From: Bacilli bacterium
Lineage (GTDB): Bacteria > Bacillota_I > Bacilli_A > ML615J-28 > CAG-313
Direction: 5' to 3'
DNA: 64,000 nucleotides
NCBI GenBank assembly: GCA_017501465.1
Contig: JAFVWY010000002.1
Location: 62,001 to 126,000 of the forward strand
In this document: in pieces, positions 17,059-25,815 of the stretch
How the letters are laid out: every line of letters begins with the position of its first letter
How positions within the stretch are numbered: position 1 is the stretch's first letter
Program-made: the position numbers and the translations under genes
Notes under the pieces: model-generated
What the model saw: only the letters and a program-made list of their open reading frames with translations
Told to the model about the DNA's origin: nothing
Databases searched by the model: none

Positions 17059-17352
17059 ATGACGGTTCAAGAATCTATAAATCTAAATGGAAAATGTCCT
17101 TATTGTCGTACAAGAGACTCTGAATTAAAAATATACGGCAAAACAATAAAAACAGAAGATTGGAAAAATACTGCTGGATATCATAAGAAATACATTCCAG
17201 CAATAGATGATTATGCTGTTGATTGGCTTGAAGCTTTTATTTTAAAAGGTGCTAATGATGAAAAGGCTGGTTTAATGATTAATTCTGGCAATGGTTATAG
17301 GTTTGTTGATATAAATTATTGCCCATTTTGTGGGAGAAAATTAAATAAGTAA
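17059..17352 (+). CDS. Small zinc-ribbon protein
   Basis: 97 residues; the start at 17059 follows CCGGAGGA. Two CxxC pairs at the ends (GKCPYCRTRD near residue 13; NYCPFCGRKLN near residue 90) would form one zinc ribbon. Such proteins are frequent in phage early regions. Ligand unknown. Confidence 0.6.
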   Translation: MTVQESINLNGKCPYCRTRDSELKIYGKTIKTEDWKNTAGYHKKYIPAIDDYAVDWLEAFILKGANDEKAGLMINSGNGYRFVDINYCPFCGRKLNK

Positions 17353-17373
17353 GAAAGGATAATTATAGAAAAT

Positions 17374-17745
17374 ATGTTAAGGATAAAAGAATTAATAAAA
17401 AGTTTTATAGAAACACAAAACAAAATTAATGCTAATTTAGAAGGTTTAAGAGAAGATTTAAAGCCAAAGTGGGATAGTATCAAAACAACAGGAGATATGT
17501 TAAACACTTGTATTACAGTAGGTAAGTTAGATAGCTATATAGAAAGTAATATTTATACTAAAGAACAAACATTAGAAACAATAAATAAAGAATATGATTA
17601 TAGAAAAGAATATGAAAAATGTTTAAAAGAAAATGAAGATTTATTAAGAATGATTGAAACATATTGCAAATATGAAAATAAATATGATGTTTTAAAAATA
17701 TTTGAGGCAATAGGCGAAAACTACGATGTAAGAAGAAAACATTAA
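17374..17745 (+). CDS. Hypothetical coiled-coil protein
   Basis: 123 residues, Lys/Glu-rich and almost wholly helical (RKEYEKCLKENEDLLRMIE). No known domain; lies in the run of small early genes. Confidence 0.45.
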   Translation: MLRIKELIKSFIETQNKINANLEGLREDLKPKWDSIKTTGDMLNTCITVGKLDSYIESNIYTKEQTLETINKEYDYRKEYEKCLKENEDLLRMIETYCKYENKYDVLKIFEAIGENYDVRRKH

Positions 17746-17772
17746 AGAAAACAAGTGGAGGAATAAGCAATA

Positions 17773-18036
17773 ATGTTAAAGATAAAAGATGATGTTGATT
17801 TAAAAGAATTGGAGAAATTTGGATTTGAATTTGAAAAAGGTAAATATTTTATAAAAAGTGTTAGAAAGCCTATGCCTAGTGAATATTATATTAAAAAACA
17901 TTTAGCATATTCAATTCCTAGTAAAACTAGAAAAATAAAAATACATAAAAATAATATATGTTGGGAATATGATAATGGATTGGATATTATATATGACTTA
18001 ATAAAAGCCGATTTAGTAGAGAAGGTGAGCGGTTAA
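17773..18036 (+). CDS. Hypothetical small basic protein
   Basis: 87 residues. The N-terminal pattern LKELEKFGFEFEKGKYFIK and the C-terminal YDNGLDIIYDLIKADLVEKV resemble a family of short phage proteins whose role is unknown. One base separates it from the following frameshifted gene. Confidence 0.5.
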   Translation: MLKIKDDVDLKELEKFGFEFEKGKYFIKSVRKPMPSEYYIKKHLAYSIPSKTRKIKIHKNNICWEYDNGLDIIYDLIKADLVEKVSG

Positions 18037-18037
18037 T

Positions 18038-18408
18038 ATGATAATTAAAGAGAACACTTATATCAGAACTAAAAATGGGAAGATAGATAAAGTTATAGAT
18101 GATTATCAATTTAGTGGTGGTTTATGTGGAAATTATATATTGTGTCTAAAAAGTTATTATAATGAAGACGAAATAAAACTTTTTCTGACGATATTTTTGA
18201 TTTATTAGAGGATGGAGATTATGTAAATGGTCTTCAAATACATAGAATTTATATGAGAGATAATTTAGAAGAAAAAATATTTCATTCATATAATTATGAT
18301 GTTGAAGATAAAAGCATTCATACATATGTGTTTACTAAAGATGGTGGATATCCCATCAAATCTGTAGTTACCAAAGAAATGTTTGAGGAGGTAGGATTCG
18401 ATGTTTAG
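18038..18408 (+). pseudogene. Frameshifted small phage protein gene
   Basis: Translation from ATG 18038 (MIIKENTYIRTKNGKIDKVI) meets a stop at 18208, but the -1 frame continues smoothly from about 18178 (FSDDIFDLLEDGDYVNGLQI ... SVVTKEMFEEVGFDV, stop 18408). Together the two parts read as one protein of a common phage type. The break lies at AAAACTTTTTC, so it is a one-base change, a slip or a sequencing error in the T run. The end overlaps the next gene. Confidence 0.6.
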
Positions 18409-19483
18409 AAAACATAAATATATTAACTTTGACCGCAATGCAACAACACCTCCTACAAGGCACGTTCTAGCCATTTTAAGAAAGATTTATCGTGAAGGGT
18501 ATAATAACCCTAGTGCAGCATATTTTGGAGCACAGAAGACGGCTGAGGCTATTGAGAGAGCACGTCAGCAAGTTGCTACGGCTTTAGGTTGTGATTCTAA
18601 TGAAATTATATTTACAAGTGGAGCTTCTGAGAGCAATAGTTTGATACAAGCTAATTTTATATTAGATGTTGACGATAGGTCACATCATTCATTTGCACGA
18701 ATGGATTATAATTATAATGGAAATATAAAAGCCATTCCAATGATAGTGAGCGAAACTGGAGAATGTTTAATTGATGAAGTAAATTCTAATCCAACAAAAC
18801 AATATTTTTTAGATTTAACACAGGCTATTGGTAAAGTTCAAATAAATTTACATAGTATGCCAAATGTAATGTTTGCTAGTGCGAGTGGTCATAAATTTGG
18901 AGGAATACTTGGTTGTGGTATTCTTTATATAAATAAAAATTTTGATAAAAAAGATAAAATAAGACCTTTAATTTATGGTACGCAAGAAAACAATTTAAGA
19001 GGTGGAACTTATAACGTTCCAGCCATTATATGTTTTGGAGAAGCTATCGAGGAAGCGGCTCAAAATATAAATAAAAATCAGGAACAAATAAATAAAATAA
19101 TAGATTACGTTTATAGTTATTTAGAGGATAATTATAAATCATATTATAAAAATAATGATGATGGAACATCGTTTGTGAAAGTTGTATTTAATGAATTAAA
19201 ATTTAGAAAACATTATAATACAATTAATATTACATTTAATAATTTGTTAGCAACAACGGCTGTACAAATTTTTAATAAATATGGTATTTATATTTCAGCA
19301 GGGAGTGCTTGTAGTTCTGGTGAAGAAAAGCCGTCTAATGCTTATTTGGCTAGTGGATATACTTACGATGAAGCAATGAGAACCATCCGAATATCTGTTG
19401 GAATCAATAATACAATAAGAGAAGCAAAGAAATTTGTTAAAATTTTACAAAAAATTATTGACAATTATGATATTTCGTGCTAA
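18401..19483 (+). CDS. Cysteine desulfurase (NifS/IscS-like)
   Basis: 360 residues, PLP enzyme that takes sulfur from cysteine onto an active-site Cys. Visible: FDRNATTPPT, FTSGASESNSL, LDLTQAIGKV, the PLP lysine in ASGHKFGG (about residue 165), RGGTYNVP, and the sulfur-accepting Cys in SAGSACSSGEE (about 304). Near full length with a compact middle. Possible jobs are tRNA thiolation, FeS supply (radical SAM proteins are coded nearby) or DNA sulfur modification together with the PAPS-reductase-like gene at 62287. Confidence 0.85.
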   Translation: MFRKHKYINFDRNATTPPTRHVLAILRKIYREGYNNPSAAYFGAQKTAEAIERARQQVATALGCDSNEIIFTSGASESNSLIQANFILDVDDRSHHSFARMDYNYNGNIKAIPMIVSETGECLIDEVNSNPTKQYFLDLTQAIGKVQINLHSMPNVMFASASGHKFGGILGCGILYINKNFDKKDKIRPLIYGTQENNLRGGTYNVPAIICFGEAIEEAAQNINKNQEQINKIIDYVYSYLEDNYKSYYKNNDDGTSFVKVVFNELKFRKHYNTINITFNNLLATTAVQIFNKYGIYISAGSACSSGEEKPSNAYLASGYTYDEAMRTIRISVGINNTIREAKKFVKILQKIIDNYDISC

Positions 19484-19552
19484 TCTTATTATAGTAGTCT
19501 CGGGCACGCCATATGAGACCACTTAATTTGTAAGGAAGGAGAGAGAAAGTTA

Positions 19553-20521
19553 ATGGGATTTGAAGTTAAAAAGGCGAAAAGAGAAAAGATTTGTGTTAAA
19601 GTTGCTTTAATGGCTCCATCTGGTGGAGGAAAAACTTATGGTGCATTAAGATTAGCAACAGGTATGGCAAATGAAATTGAAAAAGAAACCGGTAAGAAAG
19701 CAAAAATTCTTATGGGGAATACTGAACAAAAAAGAGGATATTATTATGCTAATGAATTTGATTATGATATCGTTGATGTAGAGGCTCCTCATAATCCGGA
19801 AAAATATGTTGAACTTATTAATTTTGCGGTAGAGCAAGGTTATGATATTTTAATTATCGATTCAACATCTCACGAATGGGAAGGAAAAGGTGGATGTTTA
19901 GATTTACAAACACAAGCCGGAGGAACTTATCAAGCTTGGTCTAAAATTACACCAAGACATAATAAATTTATTGAAGCACTTGCAGAAAGCCCAATTCATA
20001 TTATTGCAACAATGAGAGGTAAAGACCAATATGAAGCAACAAAAGATGAAAAAACAGGTAAAATGTCTGTTCAAAAGTTGGGAGTTGGAGCAAAACAAAG
20101 AGATGGCTTTGAATATGAATTTACTTGTACATTCTTAATTGACCAAAAAACAAATACTGCAGAGGTTCAAAAGGATAACACTCATATATTTGAGGGTCAA
20201 GGAGCCACATTATTAACTGAAAAACACGGGGAACAAATTATTAAATGGGCAAATTCGGGAGAAGAACCAGAAAAGAAGCCAGTCCCTAGAAAAGCAGTTT
20301 CTAATAAAGAAGTAGTTGATGATAATTCTGATTTATCTAAAGTAAGAAAAGATATTATTGCTGTTGCTAAAGAACTTGGAGGAAGCAAAAATCCTGATGT
20401 TAAAAAATTATGTGAAGACGAAATTGGAACAATCAATCCAAATAATGTTGATGATTTAGATAAATTAAATAGTTTATTAATAAAACTACAAGATTTAAAA
20501 AATAAAGAAGGAGATAAGTAA
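19553..20521 (+). CDS. AAA_24-type ATPase, Sak4-like recombinase
   Basis: 322 residues. Walker A APSGGGKTYG (about residue 22), Walker B YDILIIDSTSHEWEG (about 100), and the MRGKDQYEATKDEKTGK segment typical of phage nucleotide-binding Sak4/AAA_24 proteins. Residues after about 230 form a separate helical tail. It is followed by an SSB-like gene and the primase-helicase, so a role in annealing or recombination at replication is likely. A GTCTC/GAGAC hairpin sits in the gap before it. Confidence 0.75.
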   Translation: MGFEVKKAKREKICVKVALMAPSGGGKTYGALRLATGMANEIEKETGKKAKILMGNTEQKRGYYYANEFDYDIVDVEAPHNPEKYVELINFAVEQGYDILIIDSTSHEWEGKGGCLDLQTQAGGTYQAWSKITPRHNKFIEALAESPIHIIATMRGKDQYEATKDEKTGKMSVQKLGVGAKQRDGFEYEFTCTFLIDQKTNTAEVQKDNTHIFEGQGATLLTEKHGEQIIKWANSGEEPEKKPVPRKAVSNKEVVDDNSDLSKVRKDIIAVAKELGGSKNPDVKKLCEDEIGTINPNNVDDLDKLNSLLIKLQDLKNKEGDK

Positions 20522-20523
20522 TT

Positions 20524-21000
20524 ATGAGAGCGTTTTCAGATAGTAGATTTAAAATTTGGAATATCGATGATAAAAATAATTTTGCGTTAGTTGATATGTC
20601 TACTAGCCGTAAAATTAACGAGGATATCGCTTCTGATAAAGCAAAGGTGGAACATAATATTGCAAAAAATGGTTATGTTAGTGAATCTTATAAATATGTT
20701 AGATTTGTTGGCAAAGCATATAATCAACTAAAAAAACATATTGAAGTCGGGGATACCATTACTAATGTTCAAATGCAATTAGATAATGAAGGTTTCTGGA
20801 ACGAAAAAACAAATGCAGTTGAGTATCCAAGAAATACTAAAATCACTGTTTTTGAATTTGAATTACCTGGTAGCAGTAATGAAGATGGCAAACCAGCACA
20901 AACACCTCGCAACATTGATAGAGCGCCAAGAGTAGAAGACTCTGAACCAGAAGAATATGATGATGATAATGATTATTCTGATGATGAAAATCCATTTTAA
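20524..21000 (+). CDS. Single-stranded DNA-binding protein-like
   Basis: 158 residues: an N-terminal OB-type domain (about 1-115) and a very acidic tail ending DDNDYSDDENPF, the same design as bacterial SSB tails (DDDIPF) that recruit replication enzymes. Placed between the Sak4-like ATPase and the primase-helicase. Identity inferred from the tail, fold and position. Confidence 0.65.
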   Translation: MRAFSDSRFKIWNIDDKNNFALVDMSTSRKINEDIASDKAKVEHNIAKNGYVSESYKYVRFVGKAYNQLKKHIEVGDTITNVQMQLDNEGFWNEKTNAVEYPRNTKITVFEFELPGSSNEDGKPAQTPRNIDRAPRVEDSEPEEYDDDNDYSDDENPF

Positions 21001-21033
21001 TATTGAGAATGTAGAGAGATAGGAGGGCTAAAG

Positions 21034-22974
21034 ATGCTAATTCCACAAGAAAAAATAGATGAAGCTAAAAGAATCTATGATGGTCAGGCTATGGAAGAAA
21101 TAGTCGAGTATCTAGGAGTAGCCCGTTGGGATGAAAAATCTAAAAAGGGTTTATGTCCTTTTCATAAAGATATAAACCCTTCATTTATATGGAATGATAA
21201 AAATAATAGTTTCCATTGTTTTGGGTGCAATCGCAATTATGGTATTATTGATTTATATCAAGACCAAGGTATGACATATATCGAAGCTGTAAGAAAGTTG
21301 TTTGAAAAAACGAATATTGAATATAATTTTAGTATGAAAGGTGTTCATTCAAAACCAACTTATAAATATCCGCTACACGAAGATAAAGAGCCTGAAAATA
21401 ATACAATATCATATTGGAACAAGCGAAAAATTAGCAAAAAAACATTAGATTATTTAGATATTAAAGAAGATGATAAAGGTAATACGGTATTCCATTATTA
21501 TGATGATAATGATGTATTGTTATCGACTAAATATCGTCCTTCGAGAAAACCGCAAAAAGGTGAACCTAAGTGTTGGTTTCAAAAAAATGCTGATTTTACA
21601 CCAATTTTATTTAATATGAATAGAGTTGACCCGTCTAAACCTTTGGTTATTACCGAAGGAGAACCAGATTGTATGTCTATTATTGAGGCTGGTTATATGA
21701 ATGTTGTTTCAGTTCCAAATGGTTGTAATAATATGAAGTGGATAGAACAATGCTGGGATTGGTTAGAACAATTTCAAAAAATAATTGTATGGGGAGATAA
21801 TGATGAGCCAGGTATTAGAGCGCGAAATGAAATTTGTAATCGTTTAGGTACTTGGAGAACATATTATGTAGAAGTTACCGAGCCAATTGATGATTTTGGA
21901 AATCCATTAGATGGTAAATTACCAAAAGATGCCAATGAAGTTTTATATTTTTTTAACAAAGAAAAAGTTCTTGAATATGTATATCATCCAATAGAACTTC
22001 CAGTTGAAGGCGTTCTTGATTTAGCAAAAGCTGAAGAATTTGACATTCAAAATGCTGAAGGATTATTGACCGGAATAACAGATTTAGATAATCAAATATA
22101 TAAATTAGTATTTGGAACGGTTAATATAATAACTGGTAAGTCAGGCGAGGGTAAATCAGTTTTTGTTAATCAAGTGGCTATTTGTCAAGCATTAGACCAG
22201 GGATATGATGTTTTCGTATTTAGTGGCGAATTACCAGCTCCGGTTTTAAAAAACTGGGTTGAAACTAATATGATAAATAGAGAGCATATAACCCTTAAAG
22301 ATGGAGGGCACGTTCGTTGCTTTGACCAGCAATCAAGATTAAAAATGGAGCAATGGTATTCCGGAAGAGTTATGATTTATGATGATAGTGTTGATACAAC
22401 GGCATCTACATTATTGCATAAAATGGAAGAAATGGCTCGTAAATTTGGAACAAAAGTATTTTTGATTGATAATTTGATGATGGTTGATTTAGAATGTGAT
22501 GAAGAAAGTCGTTTGCAAGCAGAAAAGAATTTTATTAAAGATTTAATTAATTTTGCAAAAAAATATAATGTATTGGTTTTTTTAGTAGCACATCCTAGAA
22601 AAACTGGAGAAGTAAGAGTAACGAAAGAAGATATTTCGGGAAGTTCTAATATTGTTAATTTAGCTCATATGGTATTTAGTGTTCATAGATATTCAGATAG
22701 TGAAAGAGCAGGAGAATTAAATGAACGAGGTAATTACAAAAAAGGTAAAGAACCAATTAAATATGAAACGGTAGTTGAAGTTCTTAAAAATCGTATTACT
22801 GGTTTAGTTCCTAAAGTAGACCTTTATTTTGATTACCCTAGTTATAGATTTTATCGTACTCCAAGAGAGTTATGGTATAGATATAAATGGGATTGGGATA
22901 ATAAAACTCCTGAAAGAACAGACGACCCTAATGAGCATCAAATACCGGGAAGTGAGAGCCCTTTAGATGACTAA
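21034..22974 (+). CDS. DNA primase-helicase (T7 gp4-like)
   Basis: 646 residues. N-terminal zinc module (CPFHKDINPSF ... HCFGC, about 43-70), TOPRIM primase core (VITEGEPDCMSIIEAG about 205; WGDNDEPGIRA about 250), then a RecA-like DnaB-type helicase with Walker A ITGKSGEGKSVF (about 367) and B KVFLIDNLMMVDLE. It unwinds DNA 5'-3' and lays primers. It sits beside SSB and recombinase genes; the 3' end overlaps the next gene. Confidence 0.9.
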   Translation: MLIPQEKIDEAKRIYDGQAMEEIVEYLGVARWDEKSKKGLCPFHKDINPSFIWNDKNNSFHCFGCNRNYGIIDLYQDQGMTYIEAVRKLFEKTNIEYNFSMKGVHSKPTYKYPLHEDKEPENNTISYWNKRKISKKTLDYLDIKEDDKGNTVFHYYDDNDVLLSTKYRPSRKPQKGEPKCWFQKNADFTPILFNMNRVDPSKPLVITEGEPDCMSIIEAGYMNVVSVPNGCNNMKWIEQCWDWLEQFQKIIVWGDNDEPGIRARNEICNRLGTWRTYYVEVTEPIDDFGNPLDGKLPKDANEVLYFFNKEKVLEYVYHPIELPVEGVLDLAKAEEFDIQNAEGLLTGITDLDNQIYKLVFGTVNIITGKSGEGKSVFVNQVAICQALDQGYDVFVFSGELPAPVLKNWVETNMINREHITLKDGGHVRCFDQQSRLKMEQWYSGRVMIYDDSVDTTASTLLHKMEEMARKFGTKVFLIDNLMMVDLECDEESRLQAEKNFIKDLINFAKKYNVLVFLVAHPRKTGEVRVTKEDISGSSNIVNLAHMVFSVHRYSDSERAGELNERGNYKKGKEPIKYETVVEVLKNRITGLVPKVDLYFDYPSYRFYRTPRELWYRYKWDWDNKTPERTDDPNEHQIPGSESPLDD

Positions 22975-23791
22975 ATTTGATATTAATTATGTTAAGCAAG
23001 AACTTAAAAAATTTGAAAGATATACATTTTATGAGGAGCCTCATATATATACTTATTTAGAAGATGATGGGAGCGAATATCAAGTTGGCATATCAGTTAC
23101 AACTTTAATTGGAGAATATGAGCAAGAATTTGATGAAGATAGAATTGCAACATTTAAATCTATAAAAGATGGAATACCAAAAGAAGATTTAATTAATATG
23201 TGGCATTATGACAGAGATTTTGCTTGTAGTAAAGGAACTTATACTCACGCTTATAATGAATTTTTATGGCGTGGAGGTGAATTATATAATTATAATAAAT
23301 CAGAAGTAATCAGGGAATTTGGCTATGATGTGATAGCACCAGTTTGGGATAAATTAAAAAGTCTTTGCGAAAGTTTTTATAATAAATTCAAAGATAAACT
23401 TATTGTTATTGGACTCGAACAAATAGTTGGGAGTAGAGATTATGATATTGCAGGGGCAATTGATTTCCTTGCTTATTCTAAAAAACTTGATGCCATTATT
23501 ATATTAGATTATAAAACCAATAAAGATATTCAATTTGAATCATATAATGATAAGAAAATGTTATATCCATTAGATAATATACCTGATTGTAATTATTATC
23601 ATTATTGTTTACAATTAGCTGTCTATAAATTTATTTTAGAATATGAAACTAATCTAAAATTAAGCGATAAGAAATGGCTAATATGGATGAATGAAAAAAA
23701 CGATGATTATATTCTATATGAATGTCAAAATTTAGATAAAGAAGCTCAAAAAATATTGGAAATAAGGAGAAAACAAATTAATGAAAAATAA
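22967..23791 (+). CDS. PD-(D/E)XK nuclease (Cas4/RecB-like)
   Basis: 274 residues. Characteristic pieces: GISVTTLIGEYEQEFD, KGTYTHAYNEFLW, and the active-site strands IAGAIDFLAY ... IIILDYKTNKD (D then D-K). This is the phage exonuclease type of the RecB family. Overlaps the primase-helicase end by eight bases and the next gene by eleven. Confidence 0.75.
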   Translation: MTKFDINYVKQELKKFERYTFYEEPHIYTYLEDDGSEYQVGISVTTLIGEYEQEFDEDRIATFKSIKDGIPKEDLINMWHYDRDFACSKGTYTHAYNEFLWRGGELYNYNKSEVIREFGYDVIAPVWDKLKSLCESFYNKFKDKLIVIGLEQIVGSRDYDIAGAIDFLAYSKKLDAIIILDYKTNKDIQFESYNDKKMLYPLDNIPDCNYYHYCLQLAVYKFILEYETNLKLSDKKWLIWMNEKNDDYILYECQNLDKEAQKILEIRRKQINEK

Positions 23792-24374
23792 TAAAGAAAA
23801 ATTTATTGCTCTTTGTAAACAGTGGATTAAAAGAGATGGCTTACAAGACCTATTAAATTGGTTAGAAGAAACAGATTTTTATGAAGCACCCGCTAGTACT
23901 AGATTCCATTCTATGTTTGAAGGAGGATTATGTTCTCACTCTATCAATGTTTTTAATAGAATGAAATATGAATGTGAGAATGAAGGTTTATTTGAATATA
24001 AAACCGCAGATGAAACACAAAGGTTAATGGAAAGCATTGCAATAATATCTTTATTCCACGATATTTGTAAAACAAATTTTTATAAATTATCTACAAGGAA
24101 TGTCAAAGACGAATATGGAAATTGGACTAAAGTTCCTTATTATATTATTGAAAATCAAGGTATTTTAGTTGGACACGGATATAAGTCGGCAAGACTTGTC
24201 AATAAATATATAGATATTACCGACGAAGAATATATGGCTATTGTGCATCATATGGGCGTTGAAAGTGACTGGAATATAGCAGAAGTTAGTGAATGCTTCA
24301 GAAAAAATAAATTAGCTTTATTATTACATATTGCTGATACAAAAGCCGCATATATTGATGAGGGTATAGAATAA
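23781..24374 (+). CDS. HD-domain phosphohydrolase
   Basis: 197 residues. Metal-binding residues visible as His in GGLCSHSINV, the HD pair in ISLFHDICKTNFY and Asp in LHIADTKAAY. This phage HD family is found in replication clusters; a nucleotidase or 2',3'-cyclic phosphodiesterase activity is possible. Substrate unknown. Confidence 0.7.
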   Translation: MKNNKEKFIALCKQWIKRDGLQDLLNWLEETDFYEAPASTRFHSMFEGGLCSHSINVFNRMKYECENEGLFEYKTADETQRLMESIAIISLFHDICKTNFYKLSTRNVKDEYGNWTKVPYYIIENQGILVGHGYKSARLVNKYIDITDEEYMAIVHHMGVESDWNIAEVSECFRKNKLALLLHIADTKAAYIDEGIE

Positions 24375-24391
24375 AAGGAGATTAATAAATT

Positions 24392-24598
24392 ATGTTTGAA
24401 AATAATATAGTTCAAAAAAGATTATTAAAAAGAAAAGGATTAATGGATAACCTTGAAAAAGCTAAAGAAGAAAATAGCTCTTGGAAGATTAACCAATTAG
24501 AATCTAAATTATATGAATTTAACAGAAAATATTATCCAACAATATTTTGGAATAGTTCTGAAAAAGGTACATATATTAAACCAAAGGAGGCTAATTAA
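24392..24598 (+). CDS. Small hypothetical basic protein
   Basis: 68 residues, Lys-rich helix followed by a Tyr/Trp-rich end (NRKYYPTIFWNSSEKGTYI). Strong AAAGGAG site. No family recognised. Confidence 0.45.
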   Translation: MFENNIVQKRLLKRKGLMDNLEKAKEENSSWKINQLESKLYEFNRKYYPTIFWNSSEKGTYIKPKEAN

Positions 24599-24600
24599 TT

Positions 24601-25176
24601 ATGAATATAGATGAATTAAAGGGCTATGGCATAGCCGAGCAAATAGCAAGAGTTGTAGAAGAAGGATTTAGCTATAACGAAGAGACTGGAGAGGTTTATT
24701 TCACAACAGAAGATTTAGACGCTTTAAATATGGCATTTGAGGAAAAAATAGATTCATTATCTGGTTTATATGAATTATATACAGATAGGGCGAAATCATT
24801 AAAAGAAAGAAGCAAAGATATTGCTGAAAAAGGTAAAAGATTTGAAAACAAATCTGAAAGTATTAAAAGGTATATAGATTCATTAATGCACATTGCTGGA
24901 AAAACAAAATTAGAAGTTGGAGATAAATCATTAAAATATACAAAAAGTACTGCTAGTGAAATTTATGATGAAGATTCTTTAAGAAAATATATTGAAGAAG
25001 ATAAAGAAAGAATAAAAAGTTTTTATAAAGAATTATCTAAACCTGATATTAAAAAAGATGAACTTAAAAAGGCTATAACAGCTACAAAAAAAATAGATGA
25101 AGATGGAAATATTGCGTATGATTTAAAAATACCGGGATTTAGATTAATAGAAAATGTTAATTTACAAATTAAATAG
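24601..25176 (+). CDS. Siphovirus Gp157-like protein
   Basis: 191 residues. The long central coiled coil (LKERSKDIAEKGKRFENKSE), then HIAGKTKLEVGDKSLKYTKS and the final YDLKIPGFRLIEN-type strand, match the Gp157 family found in replication or recombination modules of Gram-positive siphoviruses. The family has been linked to phage resistance when expressed in hosts. The exact biochemical role is unknown. Confidence 0.75.
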   Translation: MNIDELKGYGIAEQIARVVEEGFSYNEETGEVYFTTEDLDALNMAFEEKIDSLSGLYELYTDRAKSLKERSKDIAEKGKRFENKSESIKRYIDSLMHIAGKTKLEVGDKSLKYTKSTASEIYDEDSLRKYIEEDKERIKSFYKELSKPDIKKDELKKAITATKKIDEDGNIAYDLKIPGFRLIENVNLQIK

Positions 25177-25184
25177 GAGGATAT

Positions 25185-25436
25185 ATGGATAGTGAAATTA
25201 AATTAAATTTATATTTAACTCCAGATGAAACCGATGATGTTGTTGCTGCTTTAAAAATATATGGACAAAGACTAATTAAACTTTCCGATAAAATATTAAT
25301 GACTGGTCAACAACAATATGCTTCAATAAAAGGAATAAACATTCCTCAGGCAGAAGAAAATTCGAAAGAAAATAATCAAAATAATGACGTTGAAGTTTTA
25401 AATATTAATGAAGAAGAAAAAGGAGAAATTAAATAA
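25185..25436 (+). CDS. Hypothetical protein
   Basis: 83 residues, AGGAGG site, between Gp157 and a zinc protein. N-terminal LNLYLTPDETDDVVAALKIY looks like a small alpha/beta unit; the C-terminal third is disordered and acidic. No family recognised. Confidence 0.45.
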   Translation: MDSEIKLNLYLTPDETDDVVAALKIYGQRLIKLSDKILMTGQQQYASIKGINIPQAEENSKENNQNNDVEVLNINEEEKGEIK

Positions 25437-25439
25437 ATT

Positions 25440-25739
25440 ATGTCTGAAAAACAAGATAAAATTATAATTTGTAGAAATTGTGGAAAAGAATTTGTGTTTA
25501 GTGTTGGAGAGCAAAGATTTTTTGAAGAAAAAGGCCTATCAGAGCCAGTTAGATGTAAGGACTGTAAGGCTAAGCGCAAAGAACAATCTTCTATAAAAGA
25601 AGAAAATACAGAAAAGAAACAAAGAGAACATAAAGAAAACAAAAATGATTTTGAAGAAATGTTACGTAAATTCCAAGAAAATACTATTCTTTTTGAAGAA
25701 GAAAGAGTGCGTAGAGAAAATAAAAAGAAAAGAAGATAA
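25440..25739 (+). CDS. Zinc-ribbon protein
   Basis: 99 residues. CRNCGKEFVFSVGEQRFFEE with a later VRCKDCKAKRK gives four cysteines of a treble-clef/zinc-ribbon unit known from small bacterial proteins. The rest is a charged coiled tail. Probably nucleic-acid binding. Last gene before a promoter. Confidence 0.65.
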   Translation: MSEKQDKIIICRNCGKEFVFSVGEQRFFEEKGLSEPVRCKDCKAKRKEQSSIKEENTEKKQREHKENKNDFEEMLRKFQENTILFEEERVRRENKKKRR

Positions 25740-25756
25740 TAAAAGCCAAGAACAAC

Positions 25757-25785
25757 TTGACTTTTTTTCTATTTTATGATAGTAT
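25757..25785 (+). promoter_or_regulatory. Sigma70-type promoter for the polymerase operon
   Basis: TTGACT, 17-base spacer, TAGTAT, just after the zinc-ribbon gene and 31 bases before the polymerase start; same spacing as the promoters at 13137 and 39894. Confidence 0.65.
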
Positions 25786-25815
25786 TTATTTATAAGATAG
25801 GAAAGGGTGAAGGGA

